Assembly: GCF_004364805.1 (NCBI RefSeq)
Contig: NZ_SOAP01000002.1
Span: forward strand, 1,054,001 to 1,118,000
From: Pelagimonas phthalicica
Lineage (GTDB): Bacteria; Pseudomonadota; Alphaproteobacteria; Rhodobacterales; Rhodobacteraceae
Reading direction: 5' to 3'
DNA: 64,000 nt
How positions within the stretch are numbered: the stretch's first letter is position 1; each line of letters begins with the position of its first letter. The notes beneath the pieces are model-generated. The model was not told the origin of the DNA. It did no database searches and worked only from the letters and a program-made list of their open reading frames with translations. The translations under genes and the position numbers were made by a program. Positions 1-8,983 of this stretch are shown piece after piece.

Positions 1-1
1 C

Positions 2-283
2 ATGACCTTTGTCGGTATTGGCAACGGCATGACCATCCCCAATGCCACGGCTGGCATGCTCTCCGTGCGTCCGCAATTGGCGGGCACTGCATCGGGCCTT
101 GGGGGAGCTATCATGCTGGGCGGTGGCGCGGCGATGTCGGCTCTGGCAGGCCTGCTGCTGAGCGTTGAAACCGGGGCCTGGCCGCTGCTGTATCTAATGG
201 CAGGCACTGCCCTGGCTTCCTTGACCGCAATCCTCCTGGTCATCTGGCGGGAAAAGCAGCTGCGGGGGCTGGACACGGCCTGA
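2..283 (+). CDS. MFS drug-efflux transporter, Bcr/CflA-like, C-terminal part only
   Basis: The reading frame enters from outside the window, so only about 93 C-terminal residues are visible. They hold two to three hydrophobic helices separated by short glycine-rich turns, ending in a basic cytoplasmic tail (WREKQLRG). The pattern of GNGMTIPNATAGML followed by AGTASGLGGA is typical of the last helices of Bcr/CflA multidrug efflux permeases of the major facilitator superfamily, which export drugs with proton exchange across the inner membrane. The gene is on the same strand as the regulator that follows 44 bases later, but I see no sign that they form a functional unit. Substrate cannot be judged from this fragment. 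Confidence 0.75.
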   Translation: MTFVGIGNGMTIPNATAGMLSVRPQLAGTASGLGGAIMLGGGAAMSALAGLLLSVETGAWPLLYLMAGTALASLTAILLVIWREKQLRGLDTA

Positions 284-288
284 CTTGA

Positions 289-327
289 ATTGCAAAGTTG
301 CGAGACGAAAATCGCAAAGGTGCAAAT
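289..327 (+). promoter_or_regulatory. Inverted TTGCAAA-like half-sites in front of the ScfR gene
   Basis: Two matching arms, ATTGCAAAGTTGCGA (289-303) and TCGCAAAGGTGCAAAT (312-327), form an imperfect inverted repeat that ends directly at the ATG of the ScfR gene and contains its AAGG ribosome-binding site. ScfR-family regulators such as RamB and PccR are known to bind TTTGCAAA-type repeats. The position suggests that the protein represses its own gene; that is inference. Confidence 0.5.
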
Positions 328-1728
328 ATGGCGACACAAAAGCTCTATGCCGGGGCGAAACTCCGTGATGTCAGAACCCGGCTTGGCCTGACGCAAAAGG
401 ATTTCGCCGCCAAGCTCAGCGTGTCCCTGCCCTATCTGAACCAGATGGAAAACAACAACCGGCCGGTATCAACCACGGTTGTTCTGGCCCTTGCCCAGGA
501 ATTCGGCTTTGACGTCACCGAGCTCGGCCAAGGCGATGCAGAACGCCTTGTGTCAGATATGCGCGAGGCCTTGGCCGACCCGGTCTTTGGCGAAGCCGCC
601 CCGCAGCTGGCCGATCTGCGCCTGACCGCCTCCAATGCCCCGGCCTTTGCCCGCGCCTTTCTGGCGCTGCACCGTGCTTATAAGCAAACCCATGAACGGC
701 TGGCCTCCCTCGACGAAGCCCTGGGGCGCGAAGACGCCCAGCTGCGTCCGAGCCCCTGGGAAGAGGTGCGCGATTTCTTTCACTATTGCGACAACTATAT
801 CGACGCGGTGGACCGCGCTGCCGAACGCTATGCCCAGCTCAGCGCGACCGAGCCAGACATCCGCACCGCCGCCATTGCGCGCCTTTCGCGCCAGGGGGTT
901 TCGGTCAAGTTCAACCAGACCACGCCCATGCGCAGCTATGATCACGACCGCAAAGAGCTGATCCTAAGCGCCTATGCCCCAGTAGAAACGCAAACTTTCC
1001 AACTGCTGGTTCAGGTCGCCCTGTTGGGGCAAAATCAACTGCTGGATGCCACTCTGGATTTGGCACGTTTTCAATCGGACGAGGCGCGCTCCATCGCAAA
1101 ACTTGGCCTCGCCAATTACTTCGCCGGGGCCGCGATGATGCCCTATAAGGATTTCCTCGATGCCGCGCAGGAAACCCGCCACGATCTGGAACTGCTTTCG
1201 GCGCGTTTTGGCTCTTCTGTGGAACAGGTGGCGCACCGCCTTTCGACCCTGCAACGTCCCGGGGCCAAAGGCGTGCCGTTTTTCTTTGTCCGCGTTGATC
1301 AGGCGGGCACGATCACCAAGCGCCACTCGGCAACACGGCTGCAATTTGCTCGTTTCGGCGGGGCTTGCCCGCTGTGGAACGTACACCGCGCCTTTGAAAA
1401 TCCGGGGCAATTCCTGCGCCAATTGGCCGAAACCCCGGATGGAGTTCGCTATATCTCGCTCGCTTGCGATGTCTCCAAAACTGGCGGGCATTTTGGGGCC
1501 CCGATGCGCCGCTACGCCATCGCGCTTGGCTGTGATGTCCGCCACGCAGCGGCGCTGGTCTATGCCGATGACATGGATTTCACCCGCGCCTCGGCTTTTG
1601 AGCCGATCGGCATCTCCTGCCGCATATGCGAGCGTACCCATTGCCACCAGCGCTCGGTGCCACCGCTGGAAAAACGCCTCTCGATCGATCCATCGCTGCG
1701 CAGCGTGCTGCCCTACCGCCTTGACTAA
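328..1728 (+). CDS. Short-chain fatty acyl-CoA-type transcriptional regulator (ScfR/PccR-like, XRE HTH)
   Basis: A 466-residue protein with an XRE helix-turn-helix at the N-terminus (about residues 10-65: LRDVRTRLGLTQKDFAAKLS, then LNQMENNNRPVS), a middle region of the IrrE/ImmA-peptidase-like type and a C-terminal ScfR domain ending with the cysteine-rich GISCRICERTHCHQR motif. This architecture defines the ScfR family (RamB, MccR, PccR), which senses acyl-CoA and controls acetate, propionate or anaplerotic genes. The ATG at 328 is chosen because AAGG lies 7 bases upstream and the HTH starts right after; a TTG at 298 is the alternative. It is probably autoregulated through the inverted repeat overlapping its start. 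The exact ligand is not readable from sequence. Confidence 0.85.
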   Translation: MATQKLYAGAKLRDVRTRLGLTQKDFAAKLSVSLPYLNQMENNNRPVSTTVVLALAQEFGFDVTELGQGDAERLVSDMREALADPVFGEAAPQLADLRLTASNAPAFARAFLALHRAYKQTHERLASLDEALGREDAQLRPSPWEEVRDFFHYCDNYIDAVDRAAERYAQLSATEPDIRTAAIARLSRQGVSVKFNQTTPMRSYDHDRKELILSAYAPVETQTFQLLVQVALLGQNQLLDATLDLARFQSDEARSIAKLGLANYFAGAAMMPYKDFLDAAQETRHDLELLSARFGSSVEQVAHRLSTLQRPGAKGVPFFFVRVDQAGTITKRHSATRLQFARFGGACPLWNVHRAFENPGQFLRQLAETPDGVRYISLACDVSKTGGHFGAPMRRYAIALGCDVRHAAALVYADDMDFTRASAFEPIGISCRICERTHCHQRSVPPLEKRLSIDPSLRSVLPYRLD

Positions 1729-1735
1729 GCCACGG

Positions 1736-1904
1736 CCTTTGCTTCGGAGCCCTCTCTCGCCTCGCGCCCGACAGGACAGAGGATGAGAGCCCGATCAAGA
1801 CAAATCGCCGAGGGGCCCCTTTGGGGATGCGGCTATTTTACTTGATCGGGCTCTCATCCTCTGTCAGGGCGCAATCGAGGTGAGCGAGGGATGCGGAGCA
1901 AAGG
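1736..1904. repeat. Large imperfect inverted repeat with a 25-bp perfect core
   Basis: The core arms at 1775-1799 and 1841-1865 are perfect reverse complements over 25 bases. The homology continues outward through a small bulge: 1736-1767 matches the reverse complement of about 1870-1904 with a handful of mismatches (both arms read CCTTTGCT, then CCCTC, then CTC-CCTCG). The 41-base loop contains its own AGGGGCCCCT palindrome. The structure fills the space between the converging regulator and amidase genes. It is far larger than a usual terminator and resembles a palindromic MITE or a gene for a long hairpin RNA. No coding potential seen. Confidence 0.8.
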
Positions 1905-2023
1905 GCTTTGCTTTGGTGAATCTTGAAGCTTTGACAGCTCTACTCCCCACCAACACCAGACATCCCCATCACCTCGCCCCTCGCATCAGAGAAAGCGCGC
2001 GGAAGCGCATAATGTAACAGCGG

Positions 2024-2728
2024 TTAGGCCAAGAGCTCCGGGTTTGGGGCAAAGGGCCAGCGCCTGGCGAGTTCAGCCGCCAAACCACAGTCACGCTCAT
2101 CCAAAACGCCGCTGGCCCAAGGCCGGAAACGCAGCCGGAACGCGTTTAGCAGGGCGCTGTCCTGCCCCTCACCAGCCACATAGCCGAAGCGGGCACAGTT
2201 TCTTCGAAACGCTTCCGCATCCAACTCATCCACGCTACGCTCTGGCCAAATCGACAAACCGCGCCGCGCCAATCTTTGCCAATCAAACCGCGCGCCCGGA
2301 TCAATCTTGCGACCAATGGCGCTATCTGAATGGCCGATCACCCGATGCGCCGGGATCTCCCACCGCGCCAGGATGCCCGACAAAAGCTGTTCCAAGACAG
2401 CCATTTGTGGCTCAGGAAACGGGGCACTGCCGGTATTGGCGATTTCAATGCCAATAGAGTGCGAGTTCACATCCTCAACACCACCCCAGGCCCCTGCCCC
2501 GGCATGCCAAGCGCGCATGTCTTCGCTGACCAGTTGCCACAATGTGCCGGTTTCGGAGATGACATAATGCGCGGAAACTTCCGCCTCGGGGTTGCAAAGC
2601 CAATCTCGCGCGCCCTCGGCGCTGTCCATTGCAGTGTAGTGCAGCACAATCAAATCGGGCCGCGCGCAATTGCGACGCGGCCCGAAATTGTCAGACGGAA
2701 AGGAAATGGCCTCTGGTGAACCAATCAC
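2024..2728 (-). CDS. N-acetylmuramoyl-L-alanine amidase (Amidase_2, AmpD-like)
   Basis: A 234-residue protein of the Amidase_2 zinc hydrolase family. Visible zinc ligands are the His in LIVLHYTA (near residue 30), a later His in VIGHSD and the Asp in KIDPGARFDW; HAGAG and SIGIEIANTG are also family signatures. These enzymes split the amide bond between N-acetylmuramic acid and L-alanine in cell-wall fragments. No signal peptide is seen, which fits the cytoplasmic AmpD type that recycles anhydromuropeptides. The gene starts 9 bases after the stop of the lipoprotein gene upstream, so the two are probably co-transcribed. There is no ampE or ampR next to it. Confidence 0.88.
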   Translation of the reverse strand: MIGSPEAISFPSDNFGPRRNCARPDLIVLHYTAMDSAEGARDWLCNPEAEVSAHYVISETGTLWQLVSEDMRAWHAGAGAWGGVEDVNSHSIGIEIANTGSAPFPEPQMAVLEQLLSGILARWEIPAHRVIGHSDSAIGRKIDPGARFDWQRLARRGLSIWPERSVDELDAEAFRRNCARFGYVAGEGQDSALLNAFRLRFRPWASGVLDERDCGLAAELARRWPFAPNPELLA

Positions 2729-2737
2729 GAGATCACG

Positions 2738-3445
2738 TCACCCACCGCGCGCCGCACGGAACGGGGCCGGGTTCCAATCGCAGGCAAAGCCGTCACCATC
2801 GGGGTCCATGCCCTTGCGGTCTTTTTGCGGACCACCCAAGGTCAAGAATTCCTCTTGTGCCAGATCAGCCGAGGCAAAGGCTGCGCAGGCGCGGGCATAT
2901 TTGGCCTCGGCCCGGAACGAAGATCGCTTGTATAGCGACGTGCCAACCGGGTTGTCGGTCCGTAGCGCATATTCAACGATATTCGGTCCCCCGCCGCCCG
3001 GACGTTTGGGCAATTCTGTCGGTTCGATCACCGTATATTGCGCTCGGTTCTGCGCGATCAGGGCTGCATCCGCCTTAATGTCGCGCTGCGCCGATACTGC
3101 GTCAAAGTCATTCTCGCCGGAAATTCCGTCGGAATTGCTGACCAGGGCCGGTGCTGGGTTGCCAGGCGAAGCGTCCAGAGGCGCGACACCGGAATTGTTG
3201 CTGGCGGCCAGGTCAGCCGCCTGCTTGTCATCCGCGTCCAACGGCGTGGCCTGAACATCAACCGGGCCCGGAACAGAGAGCGGCGCATCGCCGTTCAATT
3301 GCGCTTCGCGTTGGGCTTGATAATTGTCATAGTCGCCAAAGCCCACGCCCCGGCCCGGGTCAGCCACCCCAGCCGCGCTATCAGGGACCTGAGGCGCGCA
3401 AGCCAACAAGCCAACCGCCGCTACACTCAACATCAAAAACCGCAT
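2738..3445 (-). CDS. Putative lipoprotein with C-terminal Excalibur domain
   Basis: The 235-residue product starts with a lipoprotein signal: MRFLM, a hydrophobic stretch, then the lipobox LLAC with the acylated Cys at residue 16. A long low-complexity Ala/Pro/Asp-rich region follows. The last 60 residues hold ARACAAFASADLAQEEF and DPDGDGFACDWNP, the calcium-binding Excalibur motif (DxDxDGxxC). The protein is expected to sit on the outer membrane facing the periplasm. It is the first gene of a two-gene unit with the AmpD-like amidase, which hints at a role in the envelope, but the real function is unknown. Confidence 0.75.
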   Translation of the reverse strand: MRFLMLSVAAVGLLACAPQVPDSAAGVADPGRGVGFGDYDNYQAQREAQLNGDAPLSVPGPVDVQATPLDADDKQAADLAASNNSGVAPLDASPGNPAPALVSNSDGISGENDFDAVSAQRDIKADAALIAQNRAQYTVIEPTELPKRPGGGGPNIVEYALRTDNPVGTSLYKRSSFRAEAKYARACAAFASADLAQEEFLTLGGPQKDRKGMDPDGDGFACDWNPAPFRAARGG

Positions 3446-3523
3446 TGTCGCTCCTGCCTGACCGTTCGGCCCTACTCTTGTACCGATCTGAACGCCTTTT
3501 TCGGCGTTAACCTTTGAGCGGCC

Positions 3524-5011
3524 TTACCACCATTTCGACGGTTTGGCCACAAATCCCAAAGATTGCTCAAGCGCATAGGCGGTATTCAGCAGATCGCCCT
3601 CTTCCCACGGGCGGCCAATCAGTTGCAGCCCCAAGGGCAAGCCCTGCTTGTCCAAGCCCGCCGGAACAGCGATGCCAGGCAGACCGGCCAGATTGACCGT
3701 CACGGTGAAGACGTCGTTGAGATACATCTGAACCGGATCGGCATCCTTCATCTCGCCCAGACCAAAGGCCGCGCTTGGCGTGGCCGGCGTCAGAATGGCA
3801 TCGACACCGGCGGCAAACACGTCTTCAAAGTCTTTCTTGATCAGCGTGCGGACCTTGCGGGCTCGATTGTAATAGGCGTCATAGAAGCCAGCCGACAGCA
3901 CATAGGTGCCCACCATGACACGGCGCTTGACCTCATCGCCAAAGCCCTCAGCGCGGGTCTTTTCATACATCTCGGTGATGCCATCACCCGCCTCAAGCGT
4001 CGCGCGATGGCCGTAGCGGACACCGTCATAGCGCGCCAGGTTGGATGACGCCTCGGCAGGGGCGATCACGTAATAGGCTGGCAGCGCGTATTTGGTGTGG
4101 GGCAGTGAGATATCGACGATCTTGGCACCCGCGTCTTGCAACATGGCACGACCATCTGCCCAGAGCTTTTCAATCTCATCGGGCATGCCGTCCATGTGAT
4201 ATTCCTTTGGAATACCAATGGTTTTGCCTTTGATATCGCCGGTCAGAGCGGCCTCGAAGTTTGGCACAGTTAGGTCGGCGCTGGTGCTGTCCATCGGATC
4301 ATGGCCACACATGGCCTCCAACATAATCGCGGCGTCGCGCACGTCTTTGGTCATTGGTCCGGCCTGATCGAGCGAGGAGGCAAAGGCCACCACACCCCAG
4401 CGCGAGCAACGCCCATAGGTCGGCTTGATCCCTGTGATGCCGGTAAAGGCGGCAGGTTGGCGGATCGAACCGCCGGTATCGGTGCCGGTCGCCGCCAGAC
4501 ACAGGTCTGCAGAGACAGCCGAGGCCGAGCCGCCCGAGCTACCGCCCGGGGTCAGCTGCGCATCATCATTGCCGCGACGCCAAGGGTTAACCACATTGCC
4601 ATAGCACGACGTTTCGTTCGACGAGCCCATGGCGAATTCGTCCATGTTGAGCTTGCCCAACATGACCGAGCCCGCGTCAAAAAGCTGGCGGGTGATGGTG
4701 CTTTCATATTCCGGCTTGAACCCGCCCAGAATGTTGGACGCCGCCTGCGAGGGCACCCCCTTGGTGCAGAACAGGTCTTTGATGCCCAGCGGAATGCCGC
4801 ACATATCCGGCGCATCGCCCGCCTTGATACGTGCATCCGCGGCCTTGGCCTGCTCGCGCGCCAGATCAGGCGTGTTGTGAACAAAGGCATTCAGTTCACC
4901 AGCGGCTTCGATCGCGCCAAGGCAGCTTTCGGTCAGTTCCAGGCTGGTCACGTCGCCCTTGCGCAGCGCGTCGCGGGCTTCGGCGATTTTCAACGTATTG
5001 AGATCAGTCAT
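3524..5011 (-). CDS. gatA: Aspartyl/glutamyl-tRNA amidotransferase subunit A
   Basis: A 495-residue amidase-signature enzyme, the normal length for GatA. The catalytic Ser-cisSer-Lys triad is visible: Lys78 in [10 protein letters not shown], Ser158 in [10 protein letters not shown] and Ser182 in [11 protein letters not shown]. GatA releases ammonia from glutamine; the GatCAB complex then amidates mischarged Glu-tRNA(Gln) or Asp-tRNA(Asn) in the cytoplasm. The start codon overlaps the stop of gatC by one base (TAATG), which implies translational coupling. gatB is not in the window. Confidence 0.97.
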   Translation of the reverse strand: MTDLNTLKIAEARDALRKGDVTSLELTESCLGAIEAAGELNAFVHNTPDLAREQAKAADARIKAGDAPDMCGIPLGIKDLFCTKGVPSQAASNILGGFKPEYESTITRQLFDAGSVMLGKLNMDEFAMGSSNETSCYGNVVNPWRRGNDDAQLTPGGSSGGSASAVSADLCLAATGTDTGGSIRQPAAFTGITGIKPTYGRCSRWGVVAFASSLDQAGPMTKDVRDAAIMLEAMCGHDPMDSTSADLTVPNFEAALTGDIKGKTIGIPKEYHMDGMPDEIEKLWADGRAMLQDAGAKIVDISLPHTKYALPAYYVIAPAEASSNLARYDGVRYGHRATLEAGDGITEMYEKTRAEGFGDEVKRRVMVGTYVLSAGFYDAYYNRARKVRTLIKKDFEDVFAAGVDAILTPATPSAAFGLGEMKDADPVQMYLNDVFTVTVNLAGLPGIAVPAGLDKQGLPLGLQLIGRPWEEGDLLNTAYALEQSLGFVAKPSKWW

Positions 5012-5298
5012 TATTCAACCACCTTCGGAACCGCGAAAAAGCCCTCACGCGCATCGGGCGCGTTTTTCAGAACCTGTTCCTGAATATCGCCATCGGTGAC
5101 GCCATCCTGGCGACGCTTGAGACGCATCGGGGTGACAGAAACCATCGGCTCGACGCCCTCGACATCGACCTCGTTTAACTGTTCGATAAAGCCGAGGATA
5201 TCGTTGAATTCCTGAGCCAGCGCGGGCAGAGCATCATCTTCGACCTTGATACGGGCGAGTTTCGCCACCTTGGCGGCGGTCTCGATGTCAATCGACAT
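5011..5298 (-). CDS. gatC: Aspartyl/glutamyl-tRNA amidotransferase subunit C
   Basis: A 95-residue protein beginning [19 protein letters not shown], the typical GatC opening, with the conserved [21 protein letters not shown] segment and the C-terminal [12 protein letters not shown]. GatC clamps GatA to GatB and stabilises the complex. The ATG at 5298 is preferred over upstream in-frame starts because homologues begin here. It is followed without a gap by gatA. Confidence 0.95.
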   Translation of the reverse strand: MSIDIETAAKVAKLARIKVEDDALPALAQEFNDILGFIEQLNEVDVEGVEPMVSVTPMRLKRRQDGVTDGDIQEQVLKNAPDAREGFFAVPKVVE

Positions 5299-5437
5299 GG
5301 GGCGGACCTCATTGAGATTTGGGTTGCGATTGGCTTTAGCGCGGGGTTTGCGGGGTTGCAAGCGGCTGTCGGCATTGGGGCCGGCTCATCGCGCCTTATG
5401 GCGCGCCTCGCGACCAAAACATGCGGCTCAAGGGTGT

Positions 5438-5743
5438 CTAATCGCAAGGTAAGGTGGCAAAATGGATGTCTTTATTTTCTGCAATGTCATTTAGGGTGGC
5501 GTGAATGAGCTCTTCAGTCAGTTCTGACGCGATAACGATCATATGCGGCGACGAATGGTGAAAAGGAATCTTTGTTCCCGCAATCCAATCACCATAGGTG
5601 TTCAGCGCCTGTGGAATGGTAAACCAGCACCAGCGCCTCTCGCCATTGTTTAGGTAAACGTCGACCTCGATAGCTTGGGTGTGCTGGCAAGACAGATCAT
5701 CCAGAATGGCAATTCGATCGATTTGGGGCTTAGGTCTGGTCAT
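5438..5743 (-). CDS. Conserved hypothetical protein, 101 residues
   Basis: I do not recognise a named domain. The product is small and soluble, with a region (VYLNNGERRWCWFTIPQALNTYGDWI) followed by HMIVIASELTEELIHATLNDIAENKDIHF that suggests one compact alpha/beta fold. The ATG at 5743 lies inside the 3' end of the ceramidase-like gene upstream (overlap 14 bases), which supports real, coupled translation. A TTG one codon earlier is the alternative start. The gap between this gene and gatC (5299-5437) shows nothing notable. Confidence 0.55.
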   Translation of the reverse strand: MTRPKPQIDRIAILDDLSCQHTQAIEVDVYLNNGERRWCWFTIPQALNTYGDWIAGTKIPFHHSSPHMIVIASELTEELIHATLNDIAENKDIHFATLPCD

Positions 5744-6392
5744 CAAGTTCCCTCAAATTGTGTCGGCGGTAAACCTCGATCATCCAGCCCAGCATGATCG
5801 CATTCAGGATGTGCCAGAAATAATGCGTGCCGATGGGCAGAAGGTGGCAAAGCGGTTCGTCAATGGCGCGCATGGTCAGCGACAGGCTCAGGATCGCCGC
5901 TCCGATCAGAATGCCTTTGGCCACGGGCGGGTTGGATCGCAACAGGCCCAGCCCGTAAATCACCAAGATAATGACCACCGGCACATATCCAGATGAGCTG
6001 CCAAGCCATGGGAAAAGCGCGAATATCGGGGCCAGTGCCAGTGAAAAGGGCACAAACGCCAAGGCCCCCAGCGTTGAGAGCCACCAGGGCCATCTTAGAT
6101 ACCGCCAATTGGCGAGAAAGATATAGGTCAGGATGAAGAACAGGATCGGGATGACATCCGCTGCACTGGCCCAGCGCGTCGCATAAGTGTGAAACAGGAA
6201 AGACCCCACGCCAATGGCCGCAAGGATACCCGTCAGGATCCAACCCAACGCCAGCCCACTGCCGCGCAGGCGCAATACCATCACCAAAGCCGCGATCAGA
6301 AAGGCCCCGTTGGAGATCGCGTTCAGTGGCTCAGCCCAAAAGCTGGCATCGATGCGTTCACAATAGATGTCCACATGCGCGTGCCAGTCCAT
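5730..6392 (-). CDS. Ceramidase-like seven-helix membrane protein
   Basis: A 220-residue protein with about seven hydrophobic helices. Conserved positions of the alkaline ceramidase (CREST) superfamily are present: Glu-Pro-Leu-Asn-Ala-x-Ser-Asn near residue 21, GVGSFLFHTYATRWASAAD in helices 2-3 (Ser, His and Asp), and the late DEPLCHLLPIGTHYFWH with the two zinc-ligand histidines. Family members hydrolyse amide-linked lipids in the membrane. In bacteria the substrate is uncertain. It is followed, with overlap, by a 101-residue hypothetical protein, probably an operon partner. Confidence 0.8.
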   Translation of the reverse strand: MDWHAHVDIYCERIDASFWAEPLNAISNGAFLIAALVMVLRLRGSGLALGWILTGILAAIGVGSFLFHTYATRWASAADVIPILFFILTYIFLANWRYLRWPWWLSTLGALAFVPFSLALAPIFALFPWLGSSSGYVPVVIILVIYGLGLLRSNPPVAKGILIGAAILSLSLTMRAIDEPLCHLLPIGTHYFWHILNAIMLGWMIEVYRRHNLRELDDQT

Positions 6393-6485
6393 CCCGGCCT
6401 CCTGCTCTCCCGCTGCTTGTAATCTAGGGGTCGCCCGCTAGAGTTTCGAGTAAGAAGTTCGCAAGAAACGATTGGGGAGAAGACC

Positions 6486-7178
6486 ATGAAAATCATCTGG
6501 CTCGGCCATGGCAGCTTTCGCATTGAGATCGAAGATCAGGTTCTGCTGATTGATCCCTGGATCAACGGCAATCCGATGATGGAGGGGCAGGATATCGAGG
6601 CAGCTTTGGCAGGCACAACGCAGATTCTGGTCACCCATGGCCATTTTGACCACACGCAGGATATCGTAGAGGTGTCAGAGCGCACCGGGGCTCCGGTCAC
6701 TGCGATATATGAGCTCGCACAGCACCTGTTCGGGCTTGGCGCGAAAGAGGGCCATGCCTTTAACAAAGGCGGCACGCTGAGCTTTGGTGACGTGCAGGTC
6801 AATATGGTTCCGGCCTCGCATTCCTCATCCATGGCGGTGGAGGGTCGCGGGGCCTATATGGGGGCCGAGATCGGATACATTCTCCGTGGCGAGGGGCATT
6901 GCCTTTATATGTCAGGCGACACCACTGTGATGGCTGATATGGAATGGATTGGTGAGTATTATCAGCCAGATATCGGCATTCTTTCCGCCGGGGGCTATTA
7001 CACCATGGATATGGAATTGGCCGCTTATGCCGCGGAAAAGTATTTCAACTTCAAAACCGTGATCCCCGGCCATTACCGTACGTTCCCGGCCTTGGAGCAA
7101 TCCGCAGCGGCGCTTGCGGCGGGGCTGCCGGGGGTTGATGTGATTGAACCCCAAGTCATGCAAGCGATTGAAATCTGA
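6486..7178 (+). CDS. UPF0173 metal-dependent hydrolase (metallo-beta-lactamase fold)
   Basis: A 230-residue protein with the metallo-beta-lactamase motif THGHFDHTQD (about residues 54-63), a second His in PASHSSSM, an Asp in MSGDTT and a late His in VIPGHYRTFP, which together form the two-metal site. Length and the opening MKIIWLGHGSFRIE match the UPF0173 (YtkL-type) family of cytoplasmic hydrolases of unknown substrate. A good ribosome-binding site (GGGGAGA) precedes the ATG. It is a single-gene unit ending in a hairpin. Confidence 0.9.
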   Translation: MKIIWLGHGSFRIEIEDQVLLIDPWINGNPMMEGQDIEAALAGTTQILVTHGHFDHTQDIVEVSERTGAPVTAIYELAQHLFGLGAKEGHAFNKGGTLSFGDVQVNMVPASHSSSMAVEGRGAYMGAEIGYILRGEGHCLYMSGDTTVMADMEWIGEYYQPDIGILSAGGYYTMDMELAAYAAEKYFNFKTVIPGHYRTFPALEQSAAALAAGLPGVDVIEPQVMQAIEI

Positions 7179-7182
7179 GAAG

Positions 7183-7205
7183 AAGGGGCGCGCGCAGCGC
7201 CCCTT
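7183..7205. terminator. Hairpin between converging genes
   Basis: AAGGGGCGC and GCGCCCCTT pair around a 5-base loop, five bases after the UPF0173 stop and just before the end of the converging gene. No long T-run follows, so it is a moderate terminator candidate that could serve both directions. Confidence 0.6.
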
Positions 7206-7214
7206 GCTGTCAAC

Positions 7215-7790
7215 TCAGGGCATCAACGCGCCTTTGCGATTATAGGTCACGCGATCTTTGGTGAGATCGTCAAAGATCAGCTCAACCGTCACAGTCTCAA
7301 CCGACCCAAGCGGGTATTCGCGATAGGGCAAACCATCTTCGGGTTTCATGACATTGGGGCTGTTGGTGTCCTCGTGGCATTTGGGCAGCGGCCAGGGTTC
7401 CAGCGGCTCATCATTCACACCGTAATGCAAGGCCACCAGCCCGCAGCGCCAAGACCAGATTTGGGTGACATAGACCAGATCCTGACCGTTATATTCGCGA
7501 ATGGCGATCCAGCTGTTGCGCGTGGCGTTAAAGATCGGTTTGACCTCAAGCGCGGTGGTGAACCGCCCCGTTGCCACCTGCTGTTCCGCCTCATAGGGCA
7601 GCACTTCGGGCTCAGGCTCGGCGGCGGGAACGGCTCCGGGGGGCAATTCCTCACCGCTGGCAGGCGCAGCATCTTTGCCCAGATCCAAGGCCAGAGTTTC
7701 CGTCACGGTGCCATCCTTGGCGCTGGCTTCTGCCGGGGCATCCCCTGCCCCGCCCGCCATCGCAATGACCATCAACAAAATATCGAGCAT
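7215..7790 (-). CDS. Hypothetical secreted or membrane-anchored protein
   Basis: The 191-residue product opens with a short hydrophobic segment (MLDILLMVIAMAGGAG) that is a weak signal or anchor, then a Pro/Glu/Ala-rich linker to about residue 65, then a globular part with ATGRFTTALEVKPIFNATRNSWIAIREYNGQDLVYVTQIWSWRCGL. Two cysteines (in SWRCGL and PKCHED) could form a disulfide in the periplasm. I do not recognise the family. It stands alone on its strand. Confidence 0.55.
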   Translation of the reverse strand: MLDILLMVIAMAGGAGDAPAEASAKDGTVTETLALDLGKDAAPASGEELPPGAVPAAEPEPEVLPYEAEQQVATGRFTTALEVKPIFNATRNSWIAIREYNGQDLVYVTQIWSWRCGLVALHYGVNDEPLEPWPLPKCHEDTNSPNVMKPEDGLPYREYPLGSVETVTVELIFDDLTKDRVTYNRKGALMP

Positions 7791-7893
7791 GCAGCGCTCC
7801 CCAAGAATTCCTGTTCATTAAAGCAGATAGACGCTTTTGAGCCGCGCCAAACCGGCCTATACTGCCGCAAAAGAGGCGACAGACAGGCACACA

Positions 7894-8898
7894 ATGGCAC
7901 GCAATCCGCGCGCATCACAAACTGTAAATATTTGTATCGTTGGGCAATCCGGGCGTTTGCAATACGAGGCCGTGCTTTTCGCGGCTTCCCTGCGTCGCAA
8001 AACCCGTGCCAAACGGTTTCGTCTACTGATCGCCGAACCTCAGCCCGGTCGACTTTGGCCTACTGATCCGCGTATCAAGGACGCAGGCACACGCGCGCTG
8101 CTGGAAAGCTTTGATGCCGAATTCGTCCCTTTCGAGAGCAAGCATTTTGGCGCGGCCTACCCCTATGGCAACAAGATCGAAGCGCTGGCCGCCCTGCCCG
8201 AGGGGGAGCCATTTATCTTCTTTGACACCGATACGCTGATCACCGGCGATCTTAATCGCGTGCCCTTTGATTTTGACCGCCCAACAGCATCGATGCGACG
8301 CGAAGATACCTGGCCCAAGCTCGAGCTTTACGGGCCGGGCTACACTCAGACCTGGAAGTCACTTTATGACAAGTTCGGACTGGATTTCGAAAGCTCTCTC
8401 GACACCAACTGGCCAGACGAATACTGGCAGCGATATCTCTATTTCAACGCCGGTTTCTTTTTCTACAAATGTCCCAAGCAGTTTGGTGATCTGTTCCTGA
8501 AATACGCGCTGGAAATCCGCGACAACGCCCCGCCGGAATTGGTGTGCCAGTCGCTGGACCCTTGGCTGGATCAGGTCGCCCTGCCCTTGGTCATTCACGC
8601 ATTGGGTGGCGGTCGCGACGCCCTGCCCGAAGGTTACCTCGACGGCATAACCACCTGTCATTACAGAGTTCTTCCGCTGCTCTATGCGCGCGAGCCCAAC
8701 AAGGTTGTCGATCTGCTCGAAGAAATCAGCGCCCCGAACAAGATCAAGAAAGTGCTCAAGCTTTATGATCCGTTCAAGCGCATGATTTATCAGGGCCGCG
8801 GCCACAAGGTGCGCGCCATGTTTGATCGCAAGGATCTGCCTCGCAAGGAACAAGCGATCCGCAACCAGATCAAACGCGAAGGGTTCTGGATGCGCTGA
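7894..8898 (+). CDS. Glycosyltransferase-like protein with DxD motif
   Basis: A 334-residue soluble protein. The N-terminal part (NICIVGQSGRLQYEAVLFAASLRR) resembles the nucleotide-sugar-binding start of GT-A glycosyltransferases, and EPFIFFDTDTLITGDL carries a DxD motif as in GT8-type enzymes, where it binds the metal and nucleotide diphosphate. YLYFNAGFFFYKCPKQFGDLF also fits that fold (GT8 enzymes have a similar FNSGVM segment). The ATG at 7894 is preferred over a TTG at 7837, though its ribosome-binding site is weak. Acceptor and sugar are unknown; no polysaccharide cluster surrounds it. Confidence 0.6.
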   Translation: MARNPRASQTVNICIVGQSGRLQYEAVLFAASLRRKTRAKRFRLLIAEPQPGRLWPTDPRIKDAGTRALLESFDAEFVPFESKHFGAAYPYGNKIEALAALPEGEPFIFFDTDTLITGDLNRVPFDFDRPTASMRREDTWPKLELYGPGYTQTWKSLYDKFGLDFESSLDTNWPDEYWQRYLYFNAGFFFYKCPKQFGDLFLKYALEIRDNAPPELVCQSLDPWLDQVALPLVIHALGGGRDALPEGYLDGITTCHYRVLPLLYAREPNKVVDLLEEISAPNKIKKVLKLYDPFKRMIYQGRGHKVRAMFDRKDLPRKEQAIRNQIKREGFWMR

Positions 8899-8983
8899 TC
8901 CCGCCCCAACCCCTACATTTGACAGCATTTTTGTGCTATGACGTCTGTCTGGAACTCGCAGGGACAACTTGGGGGAGGATGTC

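Noticed and set aside
1736-1904. Simple bidirectional terminator
   Set aside because: Arms of 25 perfect and about 65 imperfect bases with a 41-base loop are far beyond usual terminator size, although a terminating effect cannot be excluded.
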